Shown: positions 37,399-46,224 of the stretch, piece after piece
Layout: every line of letters begins with the position of its first letter
How positions within the stretch are numbered: the first letter of the stretch is position 1
Assembly: GCF_014203735.1 (NCBI RefSeq)
Contig: NZ_JACHJQ010000004.1
Location: forward strand, 868,001 to 932,000
Length of the DNA stretch: 64,000 nt
Source: Actinophytocola algeriensis
Lineage (GTDB): Bacteria > Actinomycetota > Actinomycetes > Mycobacteriales > Pseudonocardiaceae
Direction: 5' to 3'
Notes under the pieces: generated by a model
What the model saw: the letters and a program-made list of their open reading frames with translations, nothing else
What the model was told of the DNA's origin: nothing
Databases searched by the model: none
Position numbers and translations under genes: made by a program

Positions 37399-38040
37399 TT
37401 ATGGCGTGATGGTGCAGCCCAGTCCGAACGAGCGGGTGAACTTTCCCGTGGCCACGCCGAGACCCAGTTCGGCGGCCACGCCGAGATCGTCCTCGGTGTC
37501 CACGTCGCAGCGCAGCGACGGGCGGGCGGCCCCGACCAGGACCGCGCCGGTGGCCGCGTGCGCGGCGGCGGAACCCGGGCCGAACCGCGGGTTCAGCGGT
37601 GCGCCGGGTGCGGCGAGCAGGAGGGTCGTCCCGGTGCCCTGCCGGTCCGCGCAGTAGGCCCGCCTGCCCGCGGCCTCCGCGATGGCGGCGGTCAGGTCGG
37701 CAGGGCGCAGCGCGGGCAGATCGGCCTGCAGCGCACCGACGGTGCCCGCCGGGGTGCGGAGCGACTCCGCGCCGAAGGCCAGCGCCGCGTTCAGCCCTGG
37801 CAGGCCGCGCTCGTCGACGCAGTCGACACCGGTGCCGAGCAGTGCGGCGGGTACCCGTTCGTCCTCGCACACCACCAGCACCCGGCGCACACCCTCGGCC
37901 GAGATCGCCGCCGTCACCGTGTCCAGCAGCAGCGCGAGCACCAGCTCGGCGTGCTCGTCCACCGGCACGGCGCCCCGCAGCCGGGACTTCGCGCGGTCGA
38001 GCCGCTTGATCGGCACGACCAGGTCTGCTCCACGATCCAC
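37399..38040 (-). CDS. cofC: Phospholactate/phosphoenolpyruvate guanylyltransferase of F420 biosynthesis
   Basis: A 213-residue nucleotidyltransferase that activates 2-phospholactate or phosphoenolpyruvate with GTP, the first step of coenzyme F420 side-chain assembly (CofC/FbiD). The start region VPIKRLDRAKSRL near residue 9, LQADLPALRPADL near 124 and FGPGSAAAH near 166 are family hallmarks. The GTG at 38040 is chosen because the fold begins there; the extra 19 upstream codons are not conserved-looking. It abuts ppk1. Presence of the gene implies an F420-dependent metabolism in this organism. Confidence 0.92.
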   Translation of the reverse strand: MDRGADLVVPIKRLDRAKSRLRGAVPVDEHAELVLALLLDTVTAAISAEGVRRVLVVCEDERVPAALLGTGVDCVDERGLPGLNAALAFGAESLRTPAGTVGALQADLPALRPADLTAAIAEAAGRRAYCADRQGTGTTLLLAAPGAPLNPRFGPGSAAAHAATGAVLVGAARPSLRCDVDTEDDLGVAAELGLGVATGKFTRSFGLGCTITP

Positions 38041-38180
38041 ACACCCATCGTGCAGGACCCGGCGGCCACGCGTCGCCGCCGGGGCATACTCACTCATCGG
38101 AATCGAGCGGAGCTCGCGGAGCGAGCATCTGCCCGGAGTGGAGCTTGCGGAGCGGTCATCGCTGCGTACGAGGAGGACAG
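38041..38180. promoter_or_regulatory. cofC-plsC divergent region
   Basis: The 140 bases between the divergent genes hold two copies of a 25-base repeat (38105-38129 and 38136-38160) and, at the end, the ribosome site AGGAGGACAG in front of GTG 38181. Promoter hexamers for either gene were not identified with confidence. Confidence 0.4.
38105..38160. repeat. Two copies of a 25-base hairpin-forming repeat
   Basis: Copy 1 (38105-38129) contains GCTCGCGGAGCGAGC, a perfect 6-bp hairpin with GGA loop; copy 2 (38136-38160) contains GCTTGCGGAGCGGTC. Both are flanked by GAG-GGA on the left and ATC on the right, at a spacing of 31 bases. A third copy occurs at 63437-63460. Confidence 0.65.
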
Positions 38181-38924
38181 GTGCCGAGGCGACTGGAGAA
38201 GAGCGGCTTCTGGGTGTGGGTGACGGCGGTGGTCTTCTACCCGATCGCCTGGCTCGGCAAGACCACCGTGCACGGTGCGGAGAACGTCCGGCGCGAGGGT
38301 GGCGTCCTGCTGGTCATGAACCACATCTCCCACCTCGACCCGCCGGTGGACGCGGTGTTCGTGCACCGCAACGGCCGGGTGCCGAGGTTCCTCGCCAAGG
38401 ACAGCCTGTTCCGGACGCCCGTGTTCAAGCGCATGATCTCCGGCGCGGGCAGTATCCCGGTGTACCGGGCGAGCGCGGCGGCGGGCGACAGCCTCGTGGC
38501 GGCGAGGGAAGCGCTGCGGGACGGCAAGCTGATCGTGATCTACCCGGAGGGGACGATCACCAGGGACCCCGATGGCTGGCCGATGCGGTCCCGCACCGGC
38601 GTCGCGCGCCTGGCGATGGAATGCCTCGAGCACGACATCCCGGTGCTCACCGTCGCGCGCTGGGGCACGCGCGACATCTTCAACGCCTACACGAAGAAGT
38701 TCCGGCCCTTCCCCCGCAAGAAGATCACCATCGACGTGTCCGCGCCGGTCGACCTGTCCGAGTTCAAGGGCCGTGACCTGGACAACGACCTCCTGCGCGA
38801 GGTGACCGTGTTCCTCATGACCCGGGTCCGCGAGCAGCTCACGGGCCTGCGGGACGAGCAGGCGCCCGAGGAGTTCTACAACCCGGCCAGGGCGAAGAAG
38901 AAGAGCACCGGCACCGATGGGTGA
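38181..38924 (+). CDS. plsC: 1-acylglycerol-3-phosphate acyltransferase
   Basis: A 247-residue membrane-associated acyltransferase that makes phosphatidic acid from lysophosphatidic acid. The HX4D motif is NHISHLD (about 47-53), and the second-site motif YPEGT lies near 128. One hydrophobic N-terminal segment anchors it. The GTG at 38181 has a near-perfect AGGAGGA ribosome site. The stop overlaps the gpsA start by 8 bases, so acyltransferase and glycerol-3-phosphate synthesis are coupled, a sensible phospholipid-precursor pair. Confidence 0.93.
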   Translation: MPRRLEKSGFWVWVTAVVFYPIAWLGKTTVHGAENVRREGGVLLVMNHISHLDPPVDAVFVHRNGRVPRFLAKDSLFRTPVFKRMISGAGSIPVYRASAAAGDSLVAAREALRDGKLIVIYPEGTITRDPDGWPMRSRTGVARLAMECLEHDIPVLTVARWGTRDIFNAYTKKFRPFPRKKITIDVSAPVDLSEFKGRDLDNDLLREVTVFLMTRVREQLTGLRDEQAPEEFYNPARAKKKSTGTDG

Positions 38925-39924
38925 CATGCGGGTCGCGGTGTTCGGTGCCGGTTCGTGGGGCACGACGTTCGCGAAGGTGCTGGCCGACGCCGGCACGAGC
39001 GTGGTCCTGTGGGCACGTCGGCGCGAGGTCGCCGAGGCGATCGGGGAGCGCCGCGAGAACCCGGACTATCTGCCGGGCGTGACGCTGCCGGAGAGCCTGG
39101 AGTCCACATCGGACCCGAGGGTGGCGCTGGCCGGGGCGACCGACGTCGTGCTGGCCGTGCCGAGCCAGAGCCTGCGGCACAACCTCACCGCGTGGCGGGG
39201 CCTGATCGACCCGTCCGCGACGCTGATCAGCCTCGCCAAGGGCGTGGAGCTGGGTTCGCTGAAGCGGATGAGCGAGGTCGTCACCGAGGTGATGGGCGTG
39301 CCCGAGAGCCAGGTCGCGGTGGTGTCGGGCCCCAACCTCGCCAAGGAGATCGCGGCCGGGCAGCCGACCGCGTCGGTGATCGCGTGCACCGACCACGACC
39401 GGGCCGTCGCCGTGCAGAAGGCGTGCACCACGGGCTACTTCCGCCCGTACACCAACACGGACGTGGTCGGCTGCGAGCTGGGTGGCGCGTGCAAGAACGT
39501 GATCGCGCTGTCCTGCGGCATGGCCGGTGGGCTGGGGTTCGGCGACAACACGCTCGCCACGCTCATCACGCGCGGGCTCGCGGAGACGGCACGGCTGGGT
39601 GAGGTGTTCGGTGCGGACCCGATGACGTTCGCGGGCCTCGCCGGGCTCGGTGACCTGGTGGCGACGTGCTCGTCCCCGTTGTCCCGCAACCGGTCCTTCG
39701 GGGAGCGGCTCGGCCGCGGCGAGACCGTCGCGCAGGCGCAGGCCGCGGCGCACGGCCAGGTCGCGGAGGGCGTGAAGTCGTGCTCGTCGATCCGCGAGCT
39801 GGCGTTGCGCCACGGCGTCGAGATGCCCATCACCGAGGTGGTGCACCGGGTGTGCCACGACGGTTTCGACCCGCGCGAGATGGCGGGCGAGCTGATCGGC
39901 CGCAAGACCAAACCGGAACGCTGA
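38917..39924 (+). CDS. gpsA: NAD(P)H-dependent glycerol-3-phosphate dehydrogenase
   Basis: A 335-residue enzyme that reduces dihydroxyacetone phosphate to sn-glycerol-3-phosphate for phospholipids. The dinucleotide motif is GAGSWGT (10-16), the catalytic-Lys region GACKNVIAL lies near 190 and the substrate-binding block [10 protein letters not shown] near 250. The ATG at 38917 lies inside the plsC end; a second ATG three codons on is an alternative. A stable hairpin follows the stop. Confidence 0.96.
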   Translation: MGDMRVAVFGAGSWGTTFAKVLADAGTSVVLWARRREVAEAIGERRENPDYLPGVTLPESLESTSDPRVALAGATDVVLAVPSQSLRHNLTAWRGLIDPSATLISLAKGVELGSLKRMSEVVTEVMGVPESQVAVVSGPNLAKEIAAGQPTASVIACTDHDRAVAVQKACTTGYFRPYTNTDVVGCELGGACKNVIALSCGMAGGLGFGDNTLATLITRGLAETARLGEVFGADPMTFAGLAGLGDLVATCSSPLSRNRSFGERLGRGETVAQAQAAAHGQVAEGVKSCSSIRELALRHGVEMPITEVVHRVCHDGFDPREMAGELIGRKTKPER

Positions 39925-39928
39925 CCGG

Positions 39929-39957
39929 CGGCGGCCCCCGTGGGGCAGGGGCCGCCG
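39929..39957. terminator. Bidirectional terminator between gpsA and anti-sigma gene
   Basis: CGGCGGCCCC (39929-39938) pairs with GGGGCCGCCG (39948-39957) around a 9-base loop, between two convergent genes, five bases after the gpsA stop and seven before the anti-sigma stop. Confidence 0.75.
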
Positions 39958-39964
39958 CACCGGG

Positions 39965-40696
39965 TCACGCTGGCAGCGGGACCTCCATTACTGCCGGCAG
40001 GGTCGGGGAGTCCGAGCCGCCATCCGGTTCGAGGGTCACGCCGATCGCGTCGGCGTCGCCGAAGCCGGAGATCTCCAGCACTGCGTCGCCGTTGTCCGGG
40101 GTCAGGAAACCGGCCGAGACCATCGTGCCGCCGTGGCCGGTCCACACCTGGAGGTCCTTGCCCTCAGGCGGGTTCGGCAGGTCATCGGTCAGCAGCAGCA
40201 TCCGGTTCTCGGAACGGGACATGGCCACGGTCATCCGGCCGTCCTTGCCCTTGTCCACCGTCAGGACCTGGGCGTCGCCCGCGCGCAGGATCTCCGACAT
40301 CTCCGCCGCCCGCGCCCGCGTCTGGTCCAGCTCGTCGTTCTGCCGCACCACCAGCACGCCCAGCGCGACCGCCGCCGCGAGCAGGACCGCCGCCGCCACG
40401 CTCGTCAACCGCAGCGCGATGGCGCGCCGGTCCCGGTGGCGCAGCGGGGTCACGGTGGCGCTGGGCGACTCCTGCCGCACCGTCTTGATCTGGTCGAGCA
40501 CCCTGGCCTTCAGCGCGGGCGGCGGGTCCTCCGCCGCGGCGAGCGCCAGCCGGGTCGCGGTCTCCCGCAGCTCCCGCACCTCCTGCGCGCACGACTCGCA
40601 CTCGGACAGGTGCCGCTCGAACGCGGCACGTTCCGCACCGGGCACCGCGTCCACGGCGTACGCACCGGTCAGTGCGTGGATGTCCGCTGTCGTCAT
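39965..40696 (-). CDS. RskA-like anti-sigma factor
   Basis: A 243-residue single-pass membrane protein. Its cytosolic N-terminus has the zinc anti-sigma motif His29-x3-Cys33-x2-Cys36, a membrane helix lies near 92-116, and the extracytoplasmic part is a RskA-type domain ending LPAVMEVPLPA. It should bind the co-encoded ECF sigma factor and release it on regulated proteolysis. Its ATG shares one base with the sigma stop (TGATG), a typical stoichiometric coupling. Confidence 0.92.
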   Translation of the reverse strand: MTTADIHALTGAYAVDAVPGAERAAFERHLSECESCAQEVRELRETATRLALAAAEDPPPALKARVLDQIKTVRQESPSATVTPLRHRDRRAIALRLTSVAAAVLLAAAVALGVLVVRQNDELDQTRARAAEMSEILRAGDAQVLTVDKGKDGRMTVAMSRSENRMLLLTDDLPNPPEGKDLQVWTGHGGTMVSAGFLTPDNGDAVLEISGFGDADAIGVTLEPDGGSDSPTLPAVMEVPLPA

Positions 40697-41286
40697 CACG
40701 CCACCCCCAGGCAGTCGCGCAGCCGGATGAGGCCGTCCCGCAGTCGTGTCTTGATCGTCCCCAGTGGTGTGCCCAGCAGCTCGCCGACCTCGCGGTACGT
40801 GCGGCCGCCGTAGTAGGCGAGGAGCACCGACTCGCGCTGCAGGTCGGTCAGCGTGCGCAGGCACCGGCGCACCTGCTCCTGTTCGAGCCTGGTGGTCACC
40901 TGCTCGGCCACCTCGTCGAACGGTCTGCCGATGTCGCGTCTGCCGACGGTCTCGTCCCGGTCGGTGGCGGCCTGGGCGGAGCGCACCCGGTCCACGGCGC
41001 GGCGGTGCGCCAGGGTCATGGCCCACGTGGTCGCGCTGCCGCGTTCCGGGGAGTACCGGGCGGCGCTGCGCCACAGCTCGACCATGACCTCCTGCACGAC
41101 CTCCTCCGACTGCGCCGGATCGCGCACGATCCGCCGCACGAGCCCGAAGACCGGCCCGACCAGCAGGTCGTACAACTTCTCGAAGGCCGGCTCGTCGCCG
41201 CGCGCGACGCGCTGCATCAGCTCGGCGCCGACGTCGTTCGCCGGTTCGGTGCGTGCTTCCCGCACTCTGCGCACCCGTTCGCCCAT
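40696..41286 (-). CDS. sigK: ECF sigma factor, SigK-like
   Basis: A 196-residue ECF sigma factor. Region 2 (about 20-90, FGLVRRIVRDPAQSEEVVQEV) and region 4 (about 128-190, LTDLQRESVLLAYYGGRTYREV with GTIKTRLRDGL) are intact, linked by a short loop. With the following RskA-like gene it matches the mycobacterial SigK/RskA module. The ATG at 41286 is used; a GTG two codons upstream is an alternative. A SigK-type promoter can be proposed upstream, suggesting autoregulation. Confidence 0.9.
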   Translation of the reverse strand: MGERVRRVREARTEPANDVGAELMQRVARGDEPAFEKLYDLLVGPVFGLVRRIVRDPAQSEEVVQEVMVELWRSAARYSPERGSATTWAMTLAHRRAVDRVRSAQAATDRDETVGRRDIGRPFDEVAEQVTTRLEQEQVRRCLRTLTDLQRESVLLAYYGGRTYREVGELLGTPLGTIKTRLRDGLIRLRDCLGVA

Positions 41287-41313
41287 GACCACCTGCTCTC
41301 GTCTCCTGAGAAT

Positions 41314-41340
41314 GTTCGGAGCCGGTGCGAGGCCGGATTG
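41314..41340 (-). promoter_or_regulatory. Candidate SigK-type promoter of sigK
   Basis: On the minus strand CAATCC (41335-41340) and CCGAAC (41314-41319) are separated by 15 bases, close to the mycobacterial SigK consensus CCATCC with CCGAAT. It lies 28 bases before the sigK start. Spacing is slightly short, so this remains a proposal. Confidence 0.3.
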
Positions 41341-41405
41341 CCCACCACGATCCCACGGAGTGGACGGGATTGCCGCCTCTGTACGGCGGATGGCACGCTG
41401 TTCGC

Positions 41406-41486
41406 GTGCTGACGAGTGTGCTGAACCGCAGGCGGGGCTATGTCGCGCTCCGTCGTGCCGCCAGCGCGCTGTGTCAGTCTCGGTGA
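41406..41486 (+). CDS. Probable cysteine leader (attenuation) peptide
   Basis: A 26-codon frame beginning GTG and ending 42 bases before the cysteine dioxygenase start. Its C-terminal half, RRRGYVALRRAASALCQSR, has the pattern RR-x-V-x-L-x-R-x-A/S-A-L-C-x-R shared by the short leader peptides that actinomycetes place before sulfur and cysteine genes, with a Cys codon three codons before the stop. Cys-tRNA shortage would stall ribosomes there and alter downstream expression. A start at GTG 41418 is equally possible. The ribosome site is weak. Confidence 0.55.
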   Translation: MLTSVLNRRRGYVALRRAASALCQSR

Positions 41487-41528
41487 GTCGCCTGCGTCCT
41501 TTCCGCACTCCCGAGAAGGTTCTTCCTC

Positions 41529-41987
41529 ATGTTCGCCGTTCCGGCCAACACCATCGCGTCTTCTTCTGTCGCCCCGACGGTCCACCCCGCGCTGGTCGCC
41601 CGCGCCTACGCCGCCGACCGCGCCAGGTGGGCCCACCTGCTCCGCTACGACCCCGACGAGCGGTTCGCCGTGCTCGTCGAGGCGACCGATGAGCAGGAGA
41701 TCTGGCTCATGAGCTGGCTGCCCGGCCAGGAGACCGACCACCACGACCACGGCAACGCCACCGGTGCGTTCACGGTCGTGTCGGGCTCGCTGACCGAGCA
41801 CGTGCTGCACCGGGGCGTCGCGCTGTCGTTGTCAGCGGGTCAGTCCCGGGTGTTCGGGCCGGGCTACGCACACCACGTGCGCAACGAGGGCCCGGACCCG
41901 GCGGTGACCCTGCACGTCTACCGCGGGACCCGCACCAACCGCGCTGTGTTCGGTGGGCTCGCTCCGCTCGGCGCTTCGCGAACCTGA
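41529..41987 (+). CDS. Cysteine dioxygenase-family cupin
   Basis: A 152-residue type-I cysteine dioxygenase homologue that would oxidise cysteine to cysteine sulfinate. The iron-binding motif is H72-D-H74 (ETDHHDHGNATG) plus His115 or His116 in YAHHVRN; the second cupin motif is complete. It is short like bacterial CDOs. GAGAAGG lies upstream of the ATG. The preceding cysteine-type leader peptide supports the substrate assignment. The stop lies inside a GC-rich stretch related to the 25-base repeat, and a hairpin separates the gene from the next. Confidence 0.88.
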   Translation: MFAVPANTIASSSVAPTVHPALVARAYAADRARWAHLLRYDPDERFAVLVEATDEQEIWLMSWLPGQETDHHDHGNATGAFTVVSGSLTEHVLHRGVALSLSAGQSRVFGPGYAHHVRNEGPDPAVTLHVYRGTRTNRAVFGGLAPLGASRT

Positions 41988-42064
41988 TTCCGGCGTCTTC
42001 CTTCCTGCGCTGCGCAGTCGCTCGTGGCCGAGCTCCCTGCGCTGCTCGTCAGTCCAGACGCCGG

Positions 42065-42085
42065 CGGTCCGCTCATTGCGGACCG
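42065..42085. terminator. Hairpin between convergent CDO and PPOX genes
   Basis: CGGTCCGC (42065-42072) pairs with GCGGACCG (42078-42085) around TCATT. It overlaps the last codons of the minus-strand gene (stop at 42073-42075), which is common for convergent terminators. Confidence 0.6.
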
Positions 42086-42747
42086 TCCTGCCTCGTTCGC
42101 GAGCTGACGTAGTCCGGCACGCCGACCTCCGGCGGGAGGTGCTCGCACGGTTCCGGCGTGCCCCAGGTCCGCACGAGCGGCAGCACCCCCGCCCAGCTCG
42201 CGCCGATCCGGTCCGGGGTCAGGTCCTCCGGTTCCTCACCGGGGCCGCCGGAGCGGATCTTGACCGCCGCCTCGTGCAGGTCCAGCGCCAGCACGGCTGT
42301 CTTCGCGAACTCCTGCGGGCTCGGGCCACGCGCCTGGTCCCACGAGCCGGGCGCGATGTGCTCGGTGATCACGCGCAGCGCGTTGAGCTTCGCGTCCGGG
42401 TCGGTGACCGGCCGGGCCGCGCCGTGGATGGTGGCGGAGCGGTAGTTGACGGAGTGGTGGAACACCGCGCGGCTGTAGATGACGCCGTCGAGCAGCGTCA
42501 CGTTCACGCACACCTCCGCGCCGGCACCCGCGCGCAGGCTCGCCGCGCCGGTCGACCCGTGCACGTACAGCGTGCCGTCCTCGTGGCCGTACCCGGTCGG
42601 CACGACCACCGGGTGCCCGTCGGGAGTCACGAACGCGAGGTGGCAGATCAGTCCGGCGTCGAGCACCCGCTCCAGCGCGGCGCGGTCGGTCACGCCCCGC
42701 TTCTTGCCGCGTTGGATGGTGCTGCGTGGAGTCGGTGAGAGCGTCAC
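42073..42747 (-). CDS. PPOX/FMN-binding split-barrel protein
   Basis: A 224-residue pyridoxamine-5'-phosphate-oxidase-fold protein with an N-terminal FMN-binding barrel (GLICHLAFVTPDGHPVVVP near 32, VNYRSATIHG near 110) and a C-terminal helical extension. Relatives include flavin or F420-type reductases and NimA-like proteins; an actual PNP oxidase role is not supported. It diverges from the MocR gene with 71 bases between, a frequent pairing that suggests MocR controls it. Confidence 0.85.
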   Translation of the reverse strand: MTLSPTPRSTIQRGKKRGVTDRAALERVLDAGLICHLAFVTPDGHPVVVPTGYGHEDGTLYVHGSTGAASLRAGAGAEVCVNVTLLDGVIYSRAVFHHSVNYRSATIHGAARPVTDPDAKLNALRVITEHIAPGSWDQARGPSPQEFAKTAVLALDLHEAAVKIRSGGPGEEPEDLTPDRIGASWAGVLPLVRTWGTPEPCEHLPPEVGVPDYVSSRTRQDGPQ

Positions 42748-42818
42748 GCCTCCTACTGTGACGAGTAGAGTGGCATCATTGAAGGGCCACGACCCATCGA
42801 TTCTGGAAGGCCACTTTC
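42748..42818. promoter_or_regulatory. PPOX-MocR divergent region with candidate MocR sites
   Basis: Two direct repeats, GAAGGGCCAC (42781-42790) and GGAAGGCCAC (42805-42814), stand in the same orientation, and GTGGC (42770-42774) with GCCAC (42786-42790) forms an inverted pair. MocR/PdxR proteins bind direct repeats. Assignment is inference. Confidence 0.4.
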
Positions 42819-44201
42819 ATGGCCGAGACCCCCGTTCTGCCGGTCACGCTGGACCGCGAGTCGCCGGAGCCGCTGGCCGTGCAGCTGGCAGAACAGCTCC
42901 GCGCCGCCGCGGGCGACGGCAGGCTTCGCAGCGGTGACCGGCTCCCGTCGACCCGCGCGCTCGCCGGTGAGCTGGGGGTCAGCCGGACCGTCACGGCCGC
43001 GGCCTACGAGCAGCTGCACGCGGAGGGCTGGATCGCGGGCAGGCACGGATCGGGCACCTACGTCACCACCTCGCCACCCGGCATGCTGCGCGCCGACCGG
43101 AAACCGGCGCGCCGCGACACCGGGCGGGACGACGTCGTCGACCTCACGCCGGGTTCGCCGTGGGCGGAGGGCATCGAGCAGGCGGCGTGGCGGCGGGCGT
43201 GGCGCGCGGCCTCGCACGTGACGCCGATGGTGCGGCCGCAGCGGGCCGGGCTGCCGGAGTACCGGGCGGCGGTCGCCGAACACCTGCTGCGCCACCGCGG
43301 TCTGCGCATCGGCGACAGCGAGGTGCTGCTGGCGACCTCGGGCACCAGCTCGGCCGTCGCGGAGCTGGGCCGTGCCGTGCTGCGGCCCGGTGACATGGTG
43401 GCCGTCGAGGAACCCGGCTATCAGCGGGCGGTCGGTGCGCTGCGCACCGCGGGCCTGCGGGTCGTGCCCGCGACCGTCGACGCCGACGGGCTGCTCGTCG
43501 AGGCGATCCCGGCGAACGTGCGGGCTGTGTACTGCTCGCCCGCACACCAGTACCCGCTCGGCGGCCGCATGTCCGCCGCCCGCCGGGTCGCGCTGGTGGA
43601 ACGGGCGCGGGAACAGGGCTGGCTCGTGGTGGAGGACGACTACGACGGCGAGCTGCGCTACGACGTGGCCCCGCTGCCGCTGCTGGCCGGGCTGGCCCCG
43701 GACGTGGTCGTGCACCTCGGTACCACGAGCAAGATCCTCACGCCGACGCTCGGCATCGGCTGGCTGGTGGCGCCGCCGTCCGTGGTCGCGGCCGTGCTCG
43801 CGCACCGCGACGCGACCGGCATCGGGCCCGCGCCGGCCGGTCAGCTGGTGGTCGTGGAACTGGCGCGCGGCGGCGACCTCGGCAGGCACCTGCGCCGGTT
43901 GCGGCGCGAGCTGTCGGAACGGCGGACGCTGGTCGTGGAAACGCTGGTGCGCGGCGGGGTCCGGGTGCTCGGCGACGACGCGGGCGCGCACGTCGTGGTG
44001 CCGGTGGCCTCTGCCGAGGACGAACGCGAGCTGGTGCGGTCCGGCCTGGAGCGCGGTCTGCTGCTCGACGGGCTCGCGCGCCACCACGTGGGCAGGGCCC
44101 GCTGGTTCGGCGTCGCGCTCGGCTACGCGGCCTGCTCCCGTGACCAGCTCAAACGGTCCCTGCCGGTGCTCGTCGAGCTGGCGGGACCCGGCGCCGGGTA
44201 G
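42819..44201 (+). CDS. MocR-family regulator (GntR HTH fused to aminotransferase fold)
   Basis: A 460-residue fusion: GntR-type winged helix (about 15-85, [19 protein letters not shown]) and a fold-type-I aminotransferase domain (about 105-455) with the PLP lysine in [15 protein letters not shown]. MocR proteins use PLP as effector and control vitamin B6, GABA or related genes. The divergent PPOX-fold gene is the probable target. The stop lies just 11 bases before ddl, but that gene belongs to the conserved core and is probably independent. Confidence 0.92.
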   Translation: MAETPVLPVTLDRESPEPLAVQLAEQLRAAAGDGRLRSGDRLPSTRALAGELGVSRTVTAAAYEQLHAEGWIAGRHGSGTYVTTSPPGMLRADRKPARRDTGRDDVVDLTPGSPWAEGIEQAAWRRAWRAASHVTPMVRPQRAGLPEYRAAVAEHLLRHRGLRIGDSEVLLATSGTSSAVAELGRAVLRPGDMVAVEEPGYQRAVGALRTAGLRVVPATVDADGLLVEAIPANVRAVYCSPAHQYPLGGRMSAARRVALVERAREQGWLVVEDDYDGELRYDVAPLPLLAGLAPDVVVHLGTTSKILTPTLGIGWLVAPPSVVAAVLAHRDATGIGPAPAGQLVVVELARGGDLGRHLRRLRRELSERRTLVVETLVRGGVRVLGDDAGAHVVVPVASAEDERELVRSGLERGLLLDGLARHHVGRARWFGVALGYAACSRDQLKRSLPVLVELAGPGAG

Positions 44202-44212
44202 GGTCGCGAGCC

Positions 44213-45310
44213 ATGGCCAGCCAAGAACGCGTCCGCGTCGCAGTGGTGTTCGGTGGGCAGAGCACGGAACACACGGTGTCCTGTGTGTCCGCGGCGAGTG
44301 TGCTCGCGAACCTGGACCCGGAGCGGTTCGAGGTCCTGCCGGTCGGCATCACGCCCGACGGCTCGTGGGTGCTCGGCCCGGCCGACCCCGCGACGCTCGC
44401 GATCGACGGCCGCACGCTGCCGACCATCACCTCCGGCACCGCGCTGACCCTGCCTGCCGACCCGACGTCCGCGAGCCTCGTGGTGCTCGAACGCGGTCGC
44501 GAGGGCGAGATCCTGTCCGCTGTGGACGTGGTGTTCCCCGTGCTGCACGGTGCCTACGGCGAGGACGGCACGATCCAGGGGCTGCTCGAGATGGCCGGCC
44601 TGCCGTACGTGGGTGCCGGGGTGCTGGCGAGCGCGGTGGCCATGGACAAGGAGTTCACGAAGAAGGTCCTCAAGGCCGAAGGCCTGCCGGTCGGCCCGTA
44701 CGAGGTGCTGCACCGCGGCGACGCTTCCCTGACCGGCGAGCAGAAGGACCGCCTCGGGCTGCCGGTGTTCGTGAAGCCCGCGCGGGCCGGTTCGTCGACG
44801 GGCATCACGAAGGTGTCGGACTGGGCCGAACTCGACGAGGCCATCGCCACCGCACGCGCGATCGACCCGAAGGTGCTCGTCGAGTCGATGATCGTCGGCC
44901 GCGAGGTCGAGTGCGGCGTGCTGGAGTTCCCCGACGGCCGCGTCGAGGCGTCCCTGCCCGCGGAGATCCGCATCCTCGACGACGCGCTCGAGTTCTACGA
45001 CTTCGAGACCAAGTACCTCGATGACACGGCCGAGCTGGACATCCCGGCGAAGCTCGACGACGCGATCACCGACAAGCTGCGCACCATGGCGGTGAAGGCC
45101 TTCCACGCACTCGACTGCCAGGGCCTGGCCCGCGTGGACTTCTTCGTCGGCCCGGACGGCACCCCGATCATCAACGAGCTGAACACCATGCCGGGCTTCA
45201 CCCCGACGTCGGCCTACCCGAAGATGTGGGCCGTCACGGGCGTCGACTACCGCACACTCCTGTCGACCCTGATCGACACGGCCGTCGCCCGCGGCACGGG
45301 ACTCAGGTAA
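44213..45310 (+). CDS. ddl: D-alanine--D-alanine ligase
   Basis: A 365-residue ATP-grasp enzyme of peptidoglycan synthesis. [14 protein letters not shown] near residue 14, the KEFTKK lysine region near 145, the ATP-binding loop SSTGI near 197 and the Mg-binding [11 protein letters not shown] near 322 are present. Length is normal for actinobacterial Ddl. It keeps its place between gpsA and thiL in the conserved order. It overlaps by 8 bases, tail to tail, with the DUF3515 gene. Confidence 0.96.
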   Translation: MASQERVRVAVVFGGQSTEHTVSCVSAASVLANLDPERFEVLPVGITPDGSWVLGPADPATLAIDGRTLPTITSGTALTLPADPTSASLVVLERGREGEILSAVDVVFPVLHGAYGEDGTIQGLLEMAGLPYVGAGVLASAVAMDKEFTKKVLKAEGLPVGPYEVLHRGDASLTGEQKDRLGLPVFVKPARAGSSTGITKVSDWAELDEAIATARAIDPKVLVESMIVGREVECGVLEFPDGRVEASLPAEIRILDDALEFYDFETKYLDDTAELDIPAKLDDAITDKLRTMAVKAFHALDCQGLARVDFFVGPDGTPIINELNTMPGFTPTSAYPKMWAVTGVDYRTLLSTLIDTAVARGTGLR

Positions 45311-45869
45311 CCGGCAGGACCTTCGCGATCGTCTCCGACATCTCCTGTACCACGCCTGTGCCGGCGTCATCGGGGATCGTCAGCGCGACGTACACCGGGC
45401 GGTCGACCGTGTACCAGGTGCTGGCGCCCTCACCCTCGACCAGCAGCCACTTCACCTTCGAGATCGCGCTCGAGATCTCGCGCAGGCTCTCGGTCGGCGC
45501 GTGCTCGGGCTTGGGCAGCCCGCAACGCAGCACGACCGGCTCGCCCCGGTCGCCGGCCCACGCGGCAGCGGCCGGGGGAGCGGGGTCGGCGAGCGGGAGC
45601 CGTGCCAGCTCGTCGCCCTTGCTCGGGAGTTTCGCGGGCAGCGCGCCGACGAGCTTCGCGCACTCGGGTGCGTTCGCGTCCGGTGCGTCGACACCGGCCA
45701 GTGCGAGCGGACCGGTGCGGGGCGCCTGCGACGTGGTGGTGGTCGGGGCGGCCTCGTCGGACTCGCTGCCGCCGAGGACCTGGCTCGCGATGATCACACC
45801 CGCGACGAGCACCGCGGCCAGCCCGGCCGCGACGAACAGGGTCACACGGGACAGAGGTTGCTCGGACAC
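45303..45869 (-). CDS. DUF3515 secreted/membrane-anchored protein
   Basis: A 188-residue protein with one N-terminal membrane segment (about 8-32), a Ser/Thr-rich linker and a DUF3515 domain with two conserved cysteines (PECAKL, LRCGL) and [13 protein letters not shown]. Actinobacteria conserve it next to ddl (Rv2980 in M. tuberculosis); function unknown, probably in the cell envelope. Confidence 0.88.
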   Translation of the reverse strand: MSEQPLSRVTLFVAAGLAAVLVAGVIIASQVLGGSESDEAAPTTTTSQAPRTGPLALAGVDAPDANAPECAKLVGALPAKLPSKGDELARLPLADPAPPAAAAWAGDRGEPVVLRCGLPKPEHAPTESLREISSAISKVKWLLVEGEGASTWYTVDRPVYVALTIPDDAGTGVVQEMSETIAKVLPVT

Positions 45870-45888
45870 GCCCCAACTACAGCACGTC

Positions 45889-46122
45889 TCAGAGATGGAC
45901 CACCGGGCAGGTGAGGGTCCGCGTGATGCCGTCCACGTTCTGGATGCGCGCCACGACCAGCTGACCCAGCAGGTCGACGTTGTCGGCTTCCGCCCGCACG
46001 ATCACGTCATAGGGTCCGGTGACATCCTCCGCGGTCGTCACACCCTGGATCTGTGCGATCTTGGCCGCGACCGCGGCGGCTTGGCCGACCTCGGTCTGAA
46101 TGAGGATGTATGCGTGGACCAC
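45889..46122 (-). CDS. Stand-alone Lrp/AsnC ligand-binding (RAM) domain protein
   Basis: A 77-residue alpha-beta protein equal to the RAM/AsnC ligand-binding half of Lrp regulators, without a DNA-binding domain. The pattern AYILIQTEVG, GVTTAEDVTGPYDVIV and GITRTLTCPV is typical. Such short proteins are common in actinobacteria and may bind amino acids and modulate full-length Lrp proteins. It lies 20 bases upstream of the DUF3515 gene in reading direction and may share its transcript. Confidence 0.9.
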   Translation of the reverse strand: MVHAYILIQTEVGQAAAVAAKIAQIQGVTTAEDVTGPYDVIVRAEADNVDLLGQLVVARIQNVDGITRTLTCPVVHL

Positions 46123-46224
46123 GGCGCGCCCCTTCGTGTCTAGCCGGACTCAAGAGGTAGGAACGTGAGCAGCAAAAGGTACCGCAGTTCCGGATCGTTT
46201 GGGGATCCGACTATCGGAGGTGTC

